DNA from: Streptomyces olindensis
GTDB lineage: Bacteria; Actinomycetota; Actinomycetes; Streptomycetales; Streptomycetaceae
Direction: 5' to 3'
DNA: 64,000 nt
Assembly (NCBI GenBank): GCA_000696115.1
Contig: JJOH01000006.1
Span: 223,480 to 287,479, forward strand
Shown here: one piece after another, positions 8,911 to 16,750 of the stretch
Layout: every line of letters starts with the position of its first letter
Position numbering within the stretch: position 1 is the first letter of the stretch
Notes under the pieces: model-generated
What the model was told of the DNA's origin: nothing
What the model saw: the letters and a program-made list of their open reading frames with translations, nothing else
The model's database searches: none
Made by a program: the position numbers and the translations under genes

Positions 8911-9180
8911 ACGGGGTCCCTTCAGGCTGGCCTCGCTGGCTGGTGTCGCGCATCACGGTGCGGTCTGGACCAGTGCGGTGTCAATACGGCCGTGGGAGCG
9001 GTGCCGCGGGCGCTCCGGGGCCCTGGAGGACGGGTTCGTGTTCCTCCGTCGGCCCGCGGGACGGACCGCTTCCCCGCCCGCGGCACGGTTGTCGGTGGTA
9101 TCCGGCAGAATTGGGTGCAGGGCCAGCGCACGCGCCGGTGAGCCGTTCCAGCCTCCGGCAGATCTCATCGAGGGGCACGT

Positions 9181-9873
9181 ATGTCCGGACTGATCGACAC
9201 CACGGAGATGTATCTCCGCACCATCCTCGAGCTGGAGGAAGAGGGTGTGGTCCCCATGCGCGCCCGTATCGCCGAGCGGCTCGACCAGAGCGGGCCGACG
9301 GTGAGCCAGACCGTGGCGCGGATGGAGCGCGACGGCCTGGTGTCCGTCGCCAGCGACCGGCACCTGGAGCTCACCGACGAGGGCCGCCGTCTGGCCACGC
9401 GTGTGATGCGCAAGCACCGGCTCGCCGAGTGTCTGCTCGTCGACGTGATCGGTCTGGAGTGGGAGCAGGTCCACGCCGAGGCGTGCCGGTGGGAGCACGT
9501 GATGAGCGAGGCCGTGGAGCGCCGTGTGCTGGAGCTGCTGCGGCACCCGACGGAGTCGCCGTACGGCAACCCGATCCCGGGCCTGGAGGAGCTCGGCGAG
9601 AAGGACGGCGCCGACCCGTTCCTGGACGAGGGCATGGTGTCGCTGGCCAGCCTCGACCCGGGCGCCGAGGGCAAGACGGTCGTGGTACGCCGGATCGGCG
9701 AGCCGATCCAGACGGACGCGCAGCTGATGTACACGCTGCGCCGCGCGGGCGTGCAGCCCGGCTCGGTGGTGAGCGTGACGGAGTCGGCGGGCGGGGTGCT
9801 GGTGGGCAGTGGCGGCGAGGCGGCCGAGCTGGAGTCGGACGTCGCCTCCCACGTGTTCGTCGCCAAGCCCTGA
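9181..9873 (+). CDS. dmdR1: Iron-dependent DtxR-family repressor DmdR1
   Basis: A 230-residue DtxR/IdeR-type repressor that, with Fe(II), shuts off siderophore and iron-uptake genes. All metal ligands of the family align: Met10, Cys102, Glu105 and His106 for one site and His79, Glu83 and His98 for the other. The N-terminal winged HTH contains SGPTVSQTVARMERDGLV. The C-terminal SH3-like domain is present from about residue 150. The start follows GAGGGGC. Gene order and length match S. coelicolor dmdR1 as I recall it. Long antisense frames overlap it (see the adm-like entry) and a 37-bp tandem array lies just downstream. I saw no clear iron box in its own upstream region. Confidence 0.93.
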   Translation: MSGLIDTTEMYLRTILELEEEGVVPMRARIAERLDQSGPTVSQTVARMERDGLVSVASDRHLELTDEGRRLATRVMRKHRLAECLLVDVIGLEWEQVHAEACRWEHVMSEAVERRVLELLRHPTESPYGNPIPGLEELGEKDGADPFLDEGMVSLASLDPGAEGKTVVVRRIGEPIQTDAQLMYTLRRAGVQPGSVVSVTESAGGVLVGSGGEAAELESDVASHVFVAKP

Positions 9874-9890
9874 TCCGTACCGCCTCGCAC

Positions 9891-10076
9891 CGAGCGGTCG
9901 GCTGGCGCCGCGCGGCCGGGTCGTGCCGGGCGTGCCGGTTCGTGTCGAGCGGCCGGGTCGTGCCGGGCGTGCCGGTTCGTGTCGAGCGGCCGGGTCGTGC
10001 CGGGCGTGCCGGTTCGTGTCGAGCGGCCGGGTCGTGCCGGGCGTGCCGGTTCGTGTCGAGCGGTCGGCTGGCGCCG
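9891..10076. repeat. 37-bp tandem repeat array, four exact copies
   Basis: Four back-to-back identical 37-bp units occupy 9916-9952, 9953-9989, 9990-10026 and 10027-10063. Each starts CCGGGTCGTGCCGGGCGTG and ends GTGTCGAGCGG. The array is bracketed by two exact copies of CGAGCGGTCGGCTGGCGCCG (9891-9910 and 10057-10076). It begins 18 bp after the dmdR1 stop. Since 37 is not a multiple of three, each unit is read in a rotated frame, and several frames stay open on both strands. Confidence 0.95.
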
Positions 10077-10439
10077 AGCGGGCCGGATCGTGCCGGTTCC
10101 CTGCCGAGCGGCCGGAATCGCGTGAGCGTGCCGGGCCGTGCCGAGTGGCCGGGGCGGGACCAGCGTGCCGGGCTCGTGCCGGGGACCTGCCGGTCTGGTC
10201 CCGTGGTGCACGGCGGGCCGTCGTCACGTGCCGCCAGTCGCGGTGCGTCTGGCGCGTTGGCGTGATCCGTACCGGATCCTGTATTCAGTCCGTCGAATGG
10301 CAGCGCTCGTCCGCTTCCCGTGCGACGCTGTCGCGTGAGGCATATGACCTGAGGGGCTCTGGGCCGTGGCTCGACAGCGATGTCGCCCGGCCGGGGAGGG
10401 GGCGGGAGGATGTGCCGTTCGTGCCGTACGGATGGGGAG

Positions 10440-10467
10440 GGCCCCGGCGCCGTGTGGCGCCGGGGCC
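10440..10467. terminator. Perfect 12-bp hairpin, terminator-like
   Basis: GGCCCCGGCGCC (10440-10451) pairs perfectly with 10456-10467 around a GTGT loop. Flanking GGGGAGG and CCTCCCC could extend the stem with a bulge. No U tract. It is about 570 bp past the dmdR1 stop, so it may end a long dmdR1 3' UTR or an antisense or unannotated transcript. Confidence 0.6.
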
Positions 10468-10632
10468 TGTCCTCCCCTGTGCTGACCCGGAGCCCCGAGC
10501 TCTCAGAGTCATCCCCCTCGGACCGTTTTCCCCGAGCGGTCCGCCTCCCGCTGAAGATCTCCCCTCGGCCGAGGCGATCAATCCTTGGAGGCGGTCACTC
10601 GAACGAGGGGTGTTGCCCGCGAGAACGGTCTC

Positions 10633-10650
10633 ATCGAATAGTTATTCGAT
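10633..10650. promoter_or_regulatory. AT-rich 18-bp perfect palindrome, operator candidate
   Basis: ATCGAATA-GT-TATTCGAT is a perfect inverted repeat with 8-bp arms, in a genome where such AT-rich sequence is rare. It lies 160 bp upstream of the alpha/beta hydrolase start on the same strand. Its form suits a dimeric repressor, or a promoter region that such a repressor overlaps. The cognate regulator is unknown. Confidence 0.5.
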
Positions 10651-10809
10651 AATCTTCGGGTGATGAACCAACCGGAATGTGCGCTACAGGGGATGTGCAC
10701 ACCGACAGGACCACCAGGAACGGCAACAGGCACAGCAGGCAGAACACGGTTCACAGGACCGGCCGGCTCGAGAGCCGCGGTCCGCGCGAAGCTTGGGGGG
10801 TGCCAGGAC

Positions 10810-11688
10810 ATGGCGCGACGCATCGACGTGACCGGGACGGGCGGCGTACGCCTCGCGGCCTGGGAGTTCGGCGACCCGCCCAAGACGGATCCGGCCGGAT
10901 CCGATCCAGCGCCGGACGGCTCCCCGGGCGTCCTGTTACTGCACGGCCTCATGGGCCGCGCCTCCCACTGGGCCCCCACCGCGCGCTGGCTCTCCGCCCG
11001 GTACCGCGCGGTCGCCCTCGACCAACGCGGCCACGGCCGCAGCGACAAGCCCCCGCAGGGCTCCTTCACGCGTGACGCCTACGTCGACGACGCCGAGGCC
11101 GCCCTCGAGCAGCTCGGCCTCGCCCCGGTCGTCCTCATCGGCCACGCCATGGGCGCGCTGACCGCCTGGCAGCTCGCCGCCAGGCGTCCCGACCTGGTCC
11201 ACGGACTGGTCATCTGCGACATGCGGGCCTCCGCGCTCGGCGCCGCGTCGCAGCGCGAGTGGGACCAGTGGTTCAAGTCCTGGCCGCTGCCCTTCGCCAC
11301 GCTCGCCGACGTCCGCAAGTGGTTCGGCGAGGACGACCCCTGGGTGGAGCGGCCGAATCCGGCCCGCGGCGAGTTCTACGTCGAGGTGATGGCCGAGTCC
11401 CCGGACGGCTGGCGCCCCGTCTTCGAACCGGAACAGATGCTCCGCTCCCGTGAGACGTGGGTGTACGACGCGCACTGGGAGGAACTGGCCCAGGTTCAGT
11501 GCCCCGCCCTGGTCGTGCGCGGCCTGGACGGCGAGCTGGGCCGCGCCGAGGCCCAGGAGATGGTCCGCGTCCTGCCCCGCGGCCAGTACGCGGAGGTCGC
11601 CGACGCCGGCCACCTGGTCCACTACGACCAGCCGGAGGCCTGGCGCGCGGCCATCGAACCCTTCCTGGACTCGCTCGACCGTGACTGA
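10810..11688 (+). CDS. Alpha/beta-hydrolase
   Basis: A 292-residue alpha/beta-hydrolase fold protein. The oxyanion segment is LLHGLMGRASHW (about residues 43-54) and RAVALDQRGHGRSDKP follows. The nucleophile-elbow motif is LIGHAMGALTAWQ (about residue 111). Here the nucleophile position G-H-A-M-G has Ala where Ser is usual, so the classical serine is missing. The acid and base parts, LVVRGLDGELG and DAGHLVHYDQPEAW, are present. It may therefore be a non-hydrolytic or atypical member. I chose ATG 10810 (MARRIDV, upstream GGGGGG); the frame is open back to 10660 but that part does not look coding. It is convergent with the ABC permease. Confidence 0.85.
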   Translation: MARRIDVTGTGGVRLAAWEFGDPPKTDPAGSDPAPDGSPGVLLLHGLMGRASHWAPTARWLSARYRAVALDQRGHGRSDKPPQGSFTRDAYVDDAEAALEQLGLAPVVLIGHAMGALTAWQLAARRPDLVHGLVICDMRASALGAASQREWDQWFKSWPLPFATLADVRKWFGEDDPWVERPNPARGEFYVEVMAESPDGWRPVFEPEQMLRSRETWVYDAHWEELAQVQCPALVVRGLDGELGRAEAQEMVRVLPRGQYAEVADAGHLVHYDQPEAWRAAIEPFLDSLDRD

Positions 11689-11700
11689 GCCCCGCCCCGC

Positions 11701-13293
11701 TCACCCCTTGCTGACCGCCCCCAGGATCTCCGGCAGTCGCCGGGCCGTCTGCGGCGCGGCCAGGCGCAGGCCCGCCGCCGTGAGCCCCGCCGCGTACGCC
11801 GCGCCCACCGGCAGCAGCAGCCACGTCCAGTCGTCGCCCCCCGCGCTCACGTTCAGCCAGATCGTGAGCGCGATGACGGGCGCGCACAGCACGGCGGCCG
11901 CGATCATCCCGCCGAAGATGGAGATCCAGGCGAGTCCGGTCTGCCCGGGGGCGACGTTCTTGTAGCCCTCCTGCGGGATGGAGTAGGGGAAGCGGGCGGA
12001 CGTCCACGCCCCGGTCGCGAGCATCGCGCCGAGCAGCGCGAAGGACAGCCCCAGCGCCTCGGGCAGCCGCCGCCAGTCGCCGAGCATCGCGGTCGTCACG
12101 ACCGTCACCAGCGTCGCGTACGGCAGGGTGATCAGCAGCAGGGCGTACGCCCGGGCCCGCAGCTCGACGTAGGCGTCCCGTGTCGAGGAGATCGTCATGG
12201 CGACGATCCAGAACGCCGAGGTGTCCTGCCCGAACTGGTTGTACATCTGGATGCCGAGCATCCCGGCGGCGAAGCACGCGAAGTACACGGACCCGGTGCC
12301 CTGCCAGGCGTTGAACACCGGCACGATCAGCCCGATCGCGAGCGAGGTCACCCACGCGGCCTTGGTCTTGGGGTCGCGCCACACGTACCGCAGGCTGCGC
12401 TCCATGACCGTGCCGGTGCGGCCCGCGGGCAGCAGCCGCCCGAGCCCGCTCGACGTCCGCTCGCGGGCGGCCGAACCGGCGGCCGGCAGGGTGGAGCCGT
12501 CGGGCGAGGTCATCAGCCGGGTCAGATGCCGGGACCACACGGCGATCAGCACCACCAGCGCCGCCCCGCTCAGGGCGAGTTGGGCGGCGGCGACCCCGTA
12601 CGAGCCCTCGCTCACCGAGTGCACCGCCCCGATCGCGGACGCCGGCGGCAGCCACCCCACGACGTCCGCCACCGGGTCCAGCTCCCCGAGGCCGGACGAA
12701 CCGAGCCGCTGCGCGCCGAAGTTGACGACCTGCGCCCCGATCGCGATGACCAGCCCGCTCAGCACCGCCAGGTCCCGCCCCTTGCGGCTGCTCAGCAGCC
12801 GGACGTTGGCGGCGGCGACGGCCCGCGCGAACGCCACGCACACGAGCAGCGCCAGCACGACGGCCACCACCCCGACGGCGTAGGCGGCGCCGCCCCGCGC
12901 GACGGCGATCGCGGAACCGGCCAGCAGGCACACCGTGAACAGCGGCCCGATCCCGACCAGCGAGGCCGCGAGCAGCGCCCGTACCAGCGGACGGGGCCGC
13001 AGCGGCAGCATCACCAGCCGCGTCGGGTCGAGGGTCTCGTCACCGCTGGGGAAGAACAGCGGCATCACCGCCCACCCCAGTCCCAGCACCGCCGTCAGCA
13101 GGACGACCAGGGCGTCGATGTGCGCCTGCCCGCGCAGCGCGATCAGGCCGACCATCTGGAGGACGGCGAAGAGCAGCGCGATGACGGCGGACGCGATGTA
13201 CGCGACCCGCTGCGCGCCGGACCGCCGCAGCCCGTTGCGCAGCAGCGACAGCTTCAGCCGTACGAAGACGGGGGTGATCGCCGGGGCGCTCAC
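11701..13293 (-). CDS. ABC exporter permease
   Basis: A 530-residue polytopic membrane protein with about 12 hydrophobic stretches, for example YIASAVIALLFAVLQMVGL and AYAVGVVAVVLALLVCVAFA near the N-terminal third. The start is GTG at 13293 (VSAPAITPVFVRLKLSLL), overlapping the ATPase stop by GTGA, so the pair is translationally coupled. The same frame is open far upstream through the ATPase gene, but that is a shadow. With the ATPase it should form an exporter or membrane-remodelling ABC system; the cargo is unknown. Confidence 0.85.
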   Translation of the reverse strand: MSAPAITPVFVRLKLSLLRNGLRRSGAQRVAYIASAVIALLFAVLQMVGLIALRGQAHIDALVVLLTAVLGLGWAVMPLFFPSGDETLDPTRLVMLPLRPRPLVRALLAASLVGIGPLFTVCLLAGSAIAVARGGAAYAVGVVAVVLALLVCVAFARAVAAANVRLLSSRKGRDLAVLSGLVIAIGAQVVNFGAQRLGSSGLGELDPVADVVGWLPPASAIGAVHSVSEGSYGVAAAQLALSGAALVVLIAVWSRHLTRLMTSPDGSTLPAAGSAARERTSSGLGRLLPAGRTGTVMERSLRYVWRDPKTKAAWVTSLAIGLIVPVFNAWQGTGSVYFACFAAGMLGIQMYNQFGQDTSAFWIVAMTISSTRDAYVELRARAYALLLITLPYATLVTVVTTAMLGDWRRLPEALGLSFALLGAMLATGAWTSARFPYSIPQEGYKNVAPGQTGLAWISIFGGMIAAAVLCAPVIALTIWLNVSAGGDDWTWLLLPVGAAYAAGLTAAGLRLAAPQTARRLPEILGAVSKG

Positions 13294-14063
13294 CGGGACC
13301 CGCCGCCCAGCCAGTCGAGGTCGGACCCGGCGTCCCGGCTCTGCGCGCCGACGAGTTCGAGGAACGCCCGCTGCAGCGACGGCGCCTCGCCGCGCACCTC
13401 GGCGAGGGTGCCGGTGGCCCGGATCCGGCCGGCGGCCATCACCGCGACCCAGTCGCACAGCGACTCGACGAGCTCCATGACGTGGGAAGAGAACACCACC
13501 GTGGCGCCGGAGGCCGTGTACCGCTCCAGGACGCCCCGGATGGTCTGGGCGGAGACGGGGTCGACGCCCTCGAACGGCTCGTCCAGGAACAGCACTTCGG
13601 GGTTGTGGAGGAGGGCCGAGGCGAGCCCGATCTTCTTGCGCATGCCGGTCGAGTAGTCGACGACCAGCTTGTGCTGGTCCCCGGCCAGATCGAGGACGTC
13701 GAGGAGCTGCGTGGCCCGTTTGTCGACCTCGGCGCCGGGCAGCCCGCGCAACCGCCCGGTGTACGCCAGCAGTTCCCGCCCCGACAGCCGCTCGAACAGC
13801 CGCAGTCCCTCGGGCAGCACCCCGATCCGTGCCTTCACCTCGACGGGGTCCCGCCACACGTCGTGCCCGACGACCTCGACGGTCCCGTGGTCGGGCCGGA
13901 GCAGCCCGGTCACCATCGACAGCGTGGTGGTCTTCCCGGCCCCGTTCGGCCCGACCAGCCCGATGAACTTGCCCGCGGGCAACTCCAGATCGATCCCGGC
14001 GACAGCGACCTGCTGCCCGAACCGCTTCCAGAGCCCCTGCACACGCACAGCGCTGGATCCCAC
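13290..14063 (-). CDS. ABC transporter ATP-binding protein
   Basis: A 257-residue ATPase from GTG 14063, which is preceded by GGAGG and a 4-base spacer; a GTG at 14081 is an alternative. Walker A is GPNGAGKTT near residue 38, the ABC signature is DYSTGMRKKIGLASAL near 137, Walker B is PEVLFLDEP near 160, and the switch His is in VVFSSHVMELVE. The short signature variant STGMRKK is typical of ABC-2 type exporters. It runs directly into the permease gene (GTGA overlap). Confidence 0.92.
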   Translation of the reverse strand: MGSSAVRVQGLWKRFGQQVAVAGIDLELPAGKFIGLVGPNGAGKTTTLSMVTGLLRPDHGTVEVVGHDVWRDPVEVKARIGVLPEGLRLFERLSGRELLAYTGRLRGLPGAEVDKRATQLLDVLDLAGDQHKLVVDYSTGMRKKIGLASALLHNPEVLFLDEPFEGVDPVSAQTIRGVLERYTASGATVVFSSHVMELVESLCDWVAVMAAGRIRATGTLAEVRGEAPSLQRAFLELVGAQSRDAGSDLDWLGGGSR

Positions 14064-14115
14064 CGCGCCTCCCTCCGTCACCGTGCACCCTACGGTGGGG
14101 CATCGCCCTTCTTTC

Positions 14116-14137
14116 AGGGGCGCGGGGAACTGCGCGA
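14116..14137 (-). repeat. Dispersed intergenic repeat, copy 1
   Basis: First of four copies of a 22-bp element with core CGCAGTTCCCCGCGCC, here on the minus strand, in the gap between the ABC ATPase start and the primase-like stop. The other copies are at 21676, 25182 and 33464. All lie between genes. Confidence 0.85.
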
Positions 14138-14194
14138 CCGACCACGACGAAGCCGCAGCCGCCATCCGACGGCAACCAGGCAGACGACCAAGCG

Positions 14195-14848
14195 CTATCG
14201 ATCCCGACCGCACGCATAGGCCAACGGCGAGATCAACTCCTCCGCATCCGGCAGCCACCGATTCGCAGGCGTGGGCCGGCAGGCCCACTGCACGGCCCCC
14301 CGGGACCCGAACCGCGTCGGCGGCGCCGCCACGTACGCCCCCTCACCCAGCACGGTCAGATCCAGCGAGGACAACGACCACCCCAGCTTCCGCACCAGAT
14401 CCGGCACCTTCACCGAGGCCCCCGGCAGCACGAAGAACTCCATCCGCCGGTCCGGCGTGAGCGTCACCGGCCCCAGCGTCAGCTCCATCCGCTCCATCCG
14501 CGCCAGCGCCAGGAACCCGGCGGTCTCCGGCACGGAGATCGCGTCGAACGTCCGCCCCGTGGGCAGCAGGATCGACGCGGTCGGCTGCTTCTGCCACATG
14601 CGGCGCGCGACCGTCGCGCTGCCCGTCGCCTGCGTCGCCCAGTCGGGGCGCGCCGGGTGTGAGCCCGGTGCCGGACACGCGGCGTCACCGCAGGAGCAGC
14701 GCTGACTTCCGTCGACGGCTTCCAGCCAGGTGCCCGGGAACACGTCCCAGTGGCGCTCCTCGGCGTAGCGGACGGCGGTCTCCAGCAGCGATTCCCCGCG
14801 CTGCTTCGGGATCTGAGCGGCTTCGGTGCCGGCGATCGTCTCTTCCAC
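14195..14848 (-). CDS. Stand-alone primase-polymerase-like protein
   Basis: About 217 residues from GTG 14848 (VEETIAGTEA); GTG 14872 is an alternative and neither has a clear ribosome site. The segment CSCGDAACPAPGSHPARPDW near residue 51 is the Cys cluster of the N-terminal bifunctional primase/polymerase (archaeo-eukaryotic primase) family in actinobacteria. Later parts, RRMEFFVLPGASVKVPDL and the C-terminal LGEGAYVAAPPTRFGSRG, follow the same family. No helicase or replication domain is fused, so it is probably not the replicative primase. It is divergent from an HTH-TPR regulator. A shorter relative lacking the Cys cluster sits in the same arrangement at 41.6 kb. Confidence 0.72.
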   Translation of the reverse strand: MEETIAGTEAAQIPKQRGESLLETAVRYAEERHWDVFPGTWLEAVDGSQRCSCGDAACPAPGSHPARPDWATQATGSATVARRMWQKQPTASILLPTGRTFDAISVPETAGFLALARMERMELTLGPVTLTPDRRMEFFVLPGASVKVPDLVRKLGWSLSSLDLTVLGEGAYVAAPPTRFGSRGAVQWACRPTPANRWLPDAEELISPLAYACGRDR

Positions 14849-15163
14849 GATGAACACAACTCTGGTCGTCACCAGGGGTTACGCCCGCCCGCGTGCGCGG
14901 GGAGGAGCATCCCGGCCGTGGCCGGGGCGCATGGGTGCATGTGCGGGGGCGCGCAGGAGGATCCGTGGCCGGAGGTGGGTAGCCACGAGTGGGGCCGGCA
15001 CCAGCCGTTACCCCGGCAATCCTCACATGCCTCGCATTTTCGCCTGGTCGGCGGGGCATTGATCTTCACGGCCGGATCTTTTCGCTGGGACGTGAGGGGT
15101 TCGGCCGCGGAAGACACGTCAACTCGGTGCGTGGGCAGGCACCGCAGCCACAGGGGGTACGCC
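14849..15163. other. 315-bp divergent promoter region
   Basis: This interval separates the primase-like gene (minus) from the HTH-TPR regulator (plus) and should hold both promoters. I found no convincing palindrome or promoter pair. AGGGGG 8 bases before 15164 is the ribosome site of the regulator. Confidence 0.5.
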
Positions 15164-16549
15164 ATGGCCGCAAGGCCGCTCGTCGCTCGGCAGCCGAACG
15201 AACGGCTGCAGGCGCTCATCCAGGAAGCCGGATGCTCCAACGCCGGCCTCGCCCGCCGGGTCAACATGTGCGGGGCCGAGCACGGCCTCGACCTGCGCTA
15301 CGACAAGACGTCCGTGGCGCGCTGGCTGCGCGGGCAGCAGCCGCGGGGCAGGGCTCCGGCGATCATCGCCGAGGCGCTGGGCCGCAAACTCGGCCGTACG
15401 GTCACGATCGACGAGATCGGCATGGCCAACGGCAAGAACCTCGCCTCGGGCGTGGGCCTCCAGTTCTCGCCGACGGTACTGGGGGCCATCGAGCAGGTCT
15501 GCGAGCTGTGGCGCAGCGACGTGGGGCGGCGGGACTTCCTGTCCGGCTCCTCCGTCGCCGCGTCGGCGCTGGTCGAGCCCAGCCGGGACTGGCTGATCTC
15601 CGCGCCGGACGCGCAGGTGTCGCGCTCGGGCGGGCCGCGGGTGGGGCAGTCCGACGTGCAGGCGGTACGGGCCATGACCCAGGCGCTGGTGGACCTCGAC
15701 CACCAGTACGGCAGCGGGCATGTGCGGCCGGTCGTCGTGCACTACCTCAACAGCGTCGTCTCCGGGCTGCTGGCGGGGTCGTACCGGGAGGCGGTCGGGC
15801 GGGACCTGTTCGCCGCGGTGGCCCGGCTGACGGAGCTCGCCGGGTACATGGCCGTCGACACGGGGCAGCCCGGGCTGGCGCAGCGCTACTACATCCAGGC
15901 CCTGCGGCTGGCCCAGGCGGCCGGGGACCGCGGCTACGGCGGGTACGTGCTCGCCGCCTCCATGAGCCACCTCGCCGCGCAGCTCGGGAACCCGCGGGAG
16001 ATCGCGCAGTTGGCGCGGGCGGCGCAGGAGGGGGCGCGGGGGCGCGTGACGCCGCGTGCGGAGTCGATGTTCCACGCGGCGGAGGCGCGCGGGCACGCCC
16101 TGATGGGCGACGCGCGCGCCGCCCATTCGGCGGCCGGGCGCGCGGTGTGCGCCCTGGAGGCGGCCGACCCGGCCGCCGGGGACGACCCGGTGTGGATCGC
16201 GCACTTCGACGAGGCGTACCTCGCCGACGAGTTGGCCCACTGCCACCGCGACCTGGGGCAGGCCGAGGCGGCGGCGCGGTGCGCGCAGGAGTCGCTGGCC
16301 GGGCATCCCGAGACGCGGGCGCGCCGCCGGGCCATCGGCTATGTGCTTCTCGCCACGGCGCAGGTGCAGCAGCGCGAGATCGAGGAGGCGTGCAGCACGG
16401 GCATGAAGGCTGTCGAACTGCTGGAGGGGCTGCGGTCCAACCGGGGCGCCGAGTATCTGGAGGACTTCCAGCAGCGGTTGGAGCCGTATCGGGACGAGGC
16501 CGTGGTAAGGGAGTTCGGGGCGCGGCTGGACCTGCAGGCCGCGGCGTGA
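15164..16549 (+). CDS. HTH-TPR transcriptional regulator
   Basis: A 461-residue regulator. Residues 10-75 form a helix-turn-helix with PNERLQALIQEAGCSNAGLA and TSVARWLRGQQPRGRAPAII. The rest is alpha-solenoid with TPR-like repeats, for example GQPGLAQRYYIQALRLAQAA and GYVLLATAQVQQREIEEACS. It resembles the NsdA/NsdB type of developmental or antibiotic repressors in Streptomyces, though I do not recognise this ortholog. An internal RRDFLSGSSVAASAL near residue 119 looks like a Tat signal but lies after the DNA-binding domain, so it should not be read as an export signal. Start ATG 15164 has AGGGGG upstream. Confidence 0.82.
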   Translation: MAARPLVARQPNERLQALIQEAGCSNAGLARRVNMCGAEHGLDLRYDKTSVARWLRGQQPRGRAPAIIAEALGRKLGRTVTIDEIGMANGKNLASGVGLQFSPTVLGAIEQVCELWRSDVGRRDFLSGSSVAASALVEPSRDWLISAPDAQVSRSGGPRVGQSDVQAVRAMTQALVDLDHQYGSGHVRPVVVHYLNSVVSGLLAGSYREAVGRDLFAAVARLTELAGYMAVDTGQPGLAQRYYIQALRLAQAAGDRGYGGYVLAASMSHLAAQLGNPREIAQLARAAQEGARGRVTPRAESMFHAAEARGHALMGDARAAHSAAGRAVCALEAADPAAGDDPVWIAHFDEAYLADELAHCHRDLGQAEAAARCAQESLAGHPETRARRRAIGYVLLATAQVQQREIEEACSTGMKAVELLEGLRSNRGAEYLEDFQQRLEPYRDEAVVREFGARLDLQAAA

Positions 16550-16750
16550 ACACGGGGTCTGCGGATGCGTGAACGTGCGGAAAACGGCTGCTCGGCGCGC
16601 GGGAGGTGAGGTGAGCGGCGCGCCATGACCCGGTGGTGTGGCCGCGCTCACAGGGGAGGAGGTCGCGCCCTGTGCTGCGTGGCACCGGGCTCAGGGGACC
16701 CGGTAGCGTGACCCGACGATTCACAAGGTCCCCCATTAGTAGGAGTCCCG

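Larger units (their letters stand above)
8953..10227 (-). other. Antisense open frames over dmdR1 (adm-like)
   Basis: Two minus-strand frames stay open across dmdR1 and the downstream repeats: one of 424 codons (8953-10227) and one of 348 codons (9165-10211). High-GC DNA often leaves antisense frames open, so openness alone is weak evidence. In S. coelicolor, however, an antiparallel gene named adm overlapping dmdR1 has been reported to affect siderophore and antibiotic production. The N-terminal part of both frames is encoded by the 37-bp tandem repeats, giving Arg/Pro/Thr/His-rich sequence of low complexity. I cannot tell which frame, if either, is translated. Confidence 0.25.
9874..10809. 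other. 936-bp non-coding interval after dmdR1
   Basis: No plus-strand gene is supported here. In order it holds: a 37-bp tandem array flanked by a 20-bp repeat (9891-10076); a degenerate GC-rich continuation to about 10190; a perfect hairpin at 10440-10467; and an AT-rich 18-bp palindrome at 10633-10650. A leader of about 150 bases precedes the hydrolase start. The leader could be read in frame with the hydrolase, but its third codon positions are A-rich and do not look coding. Confidence 0.6.

Noticed and set aside
6644..8956. Very long minus-strand open frame (770 codons) over the PAS and SIS genes
   Set aside because: It is a shadow of the PAS gene and lies in another frame of the SIS gene. 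Its translation is Arg/Pro-rich with no family motif.
8911..9180. Iron box in front of dmdR1
   Set aside because: I looked for the 19-bp DmdR/IdeR palindrome (TTAGGTTAGG type) and saw no acceptable match.
9891..10076. CRISPR-like repeat array behind dmdR1
   Set aside because: Repeats are directly adjacent with no unique spacers, and no cas genes are near. It is a simple tandem array.
11701..14217. Single 838-codon frame on the minus strand suggesting one large ABC protein
   Set aside because: Only the part from 13293 reads as the permease. The upstream part overlaps the ATPase gene out of phase, and the pair is joined by a normal GTGA overlap.
15500..15600. Tat signal RRDFLSGSSVAAS in the first HTH-TPR regulator
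   Set aside because: It lies at about residue 119, after the DNA-binding domain, and no alternative start would bring it to the N-terminus with the HTH kept.
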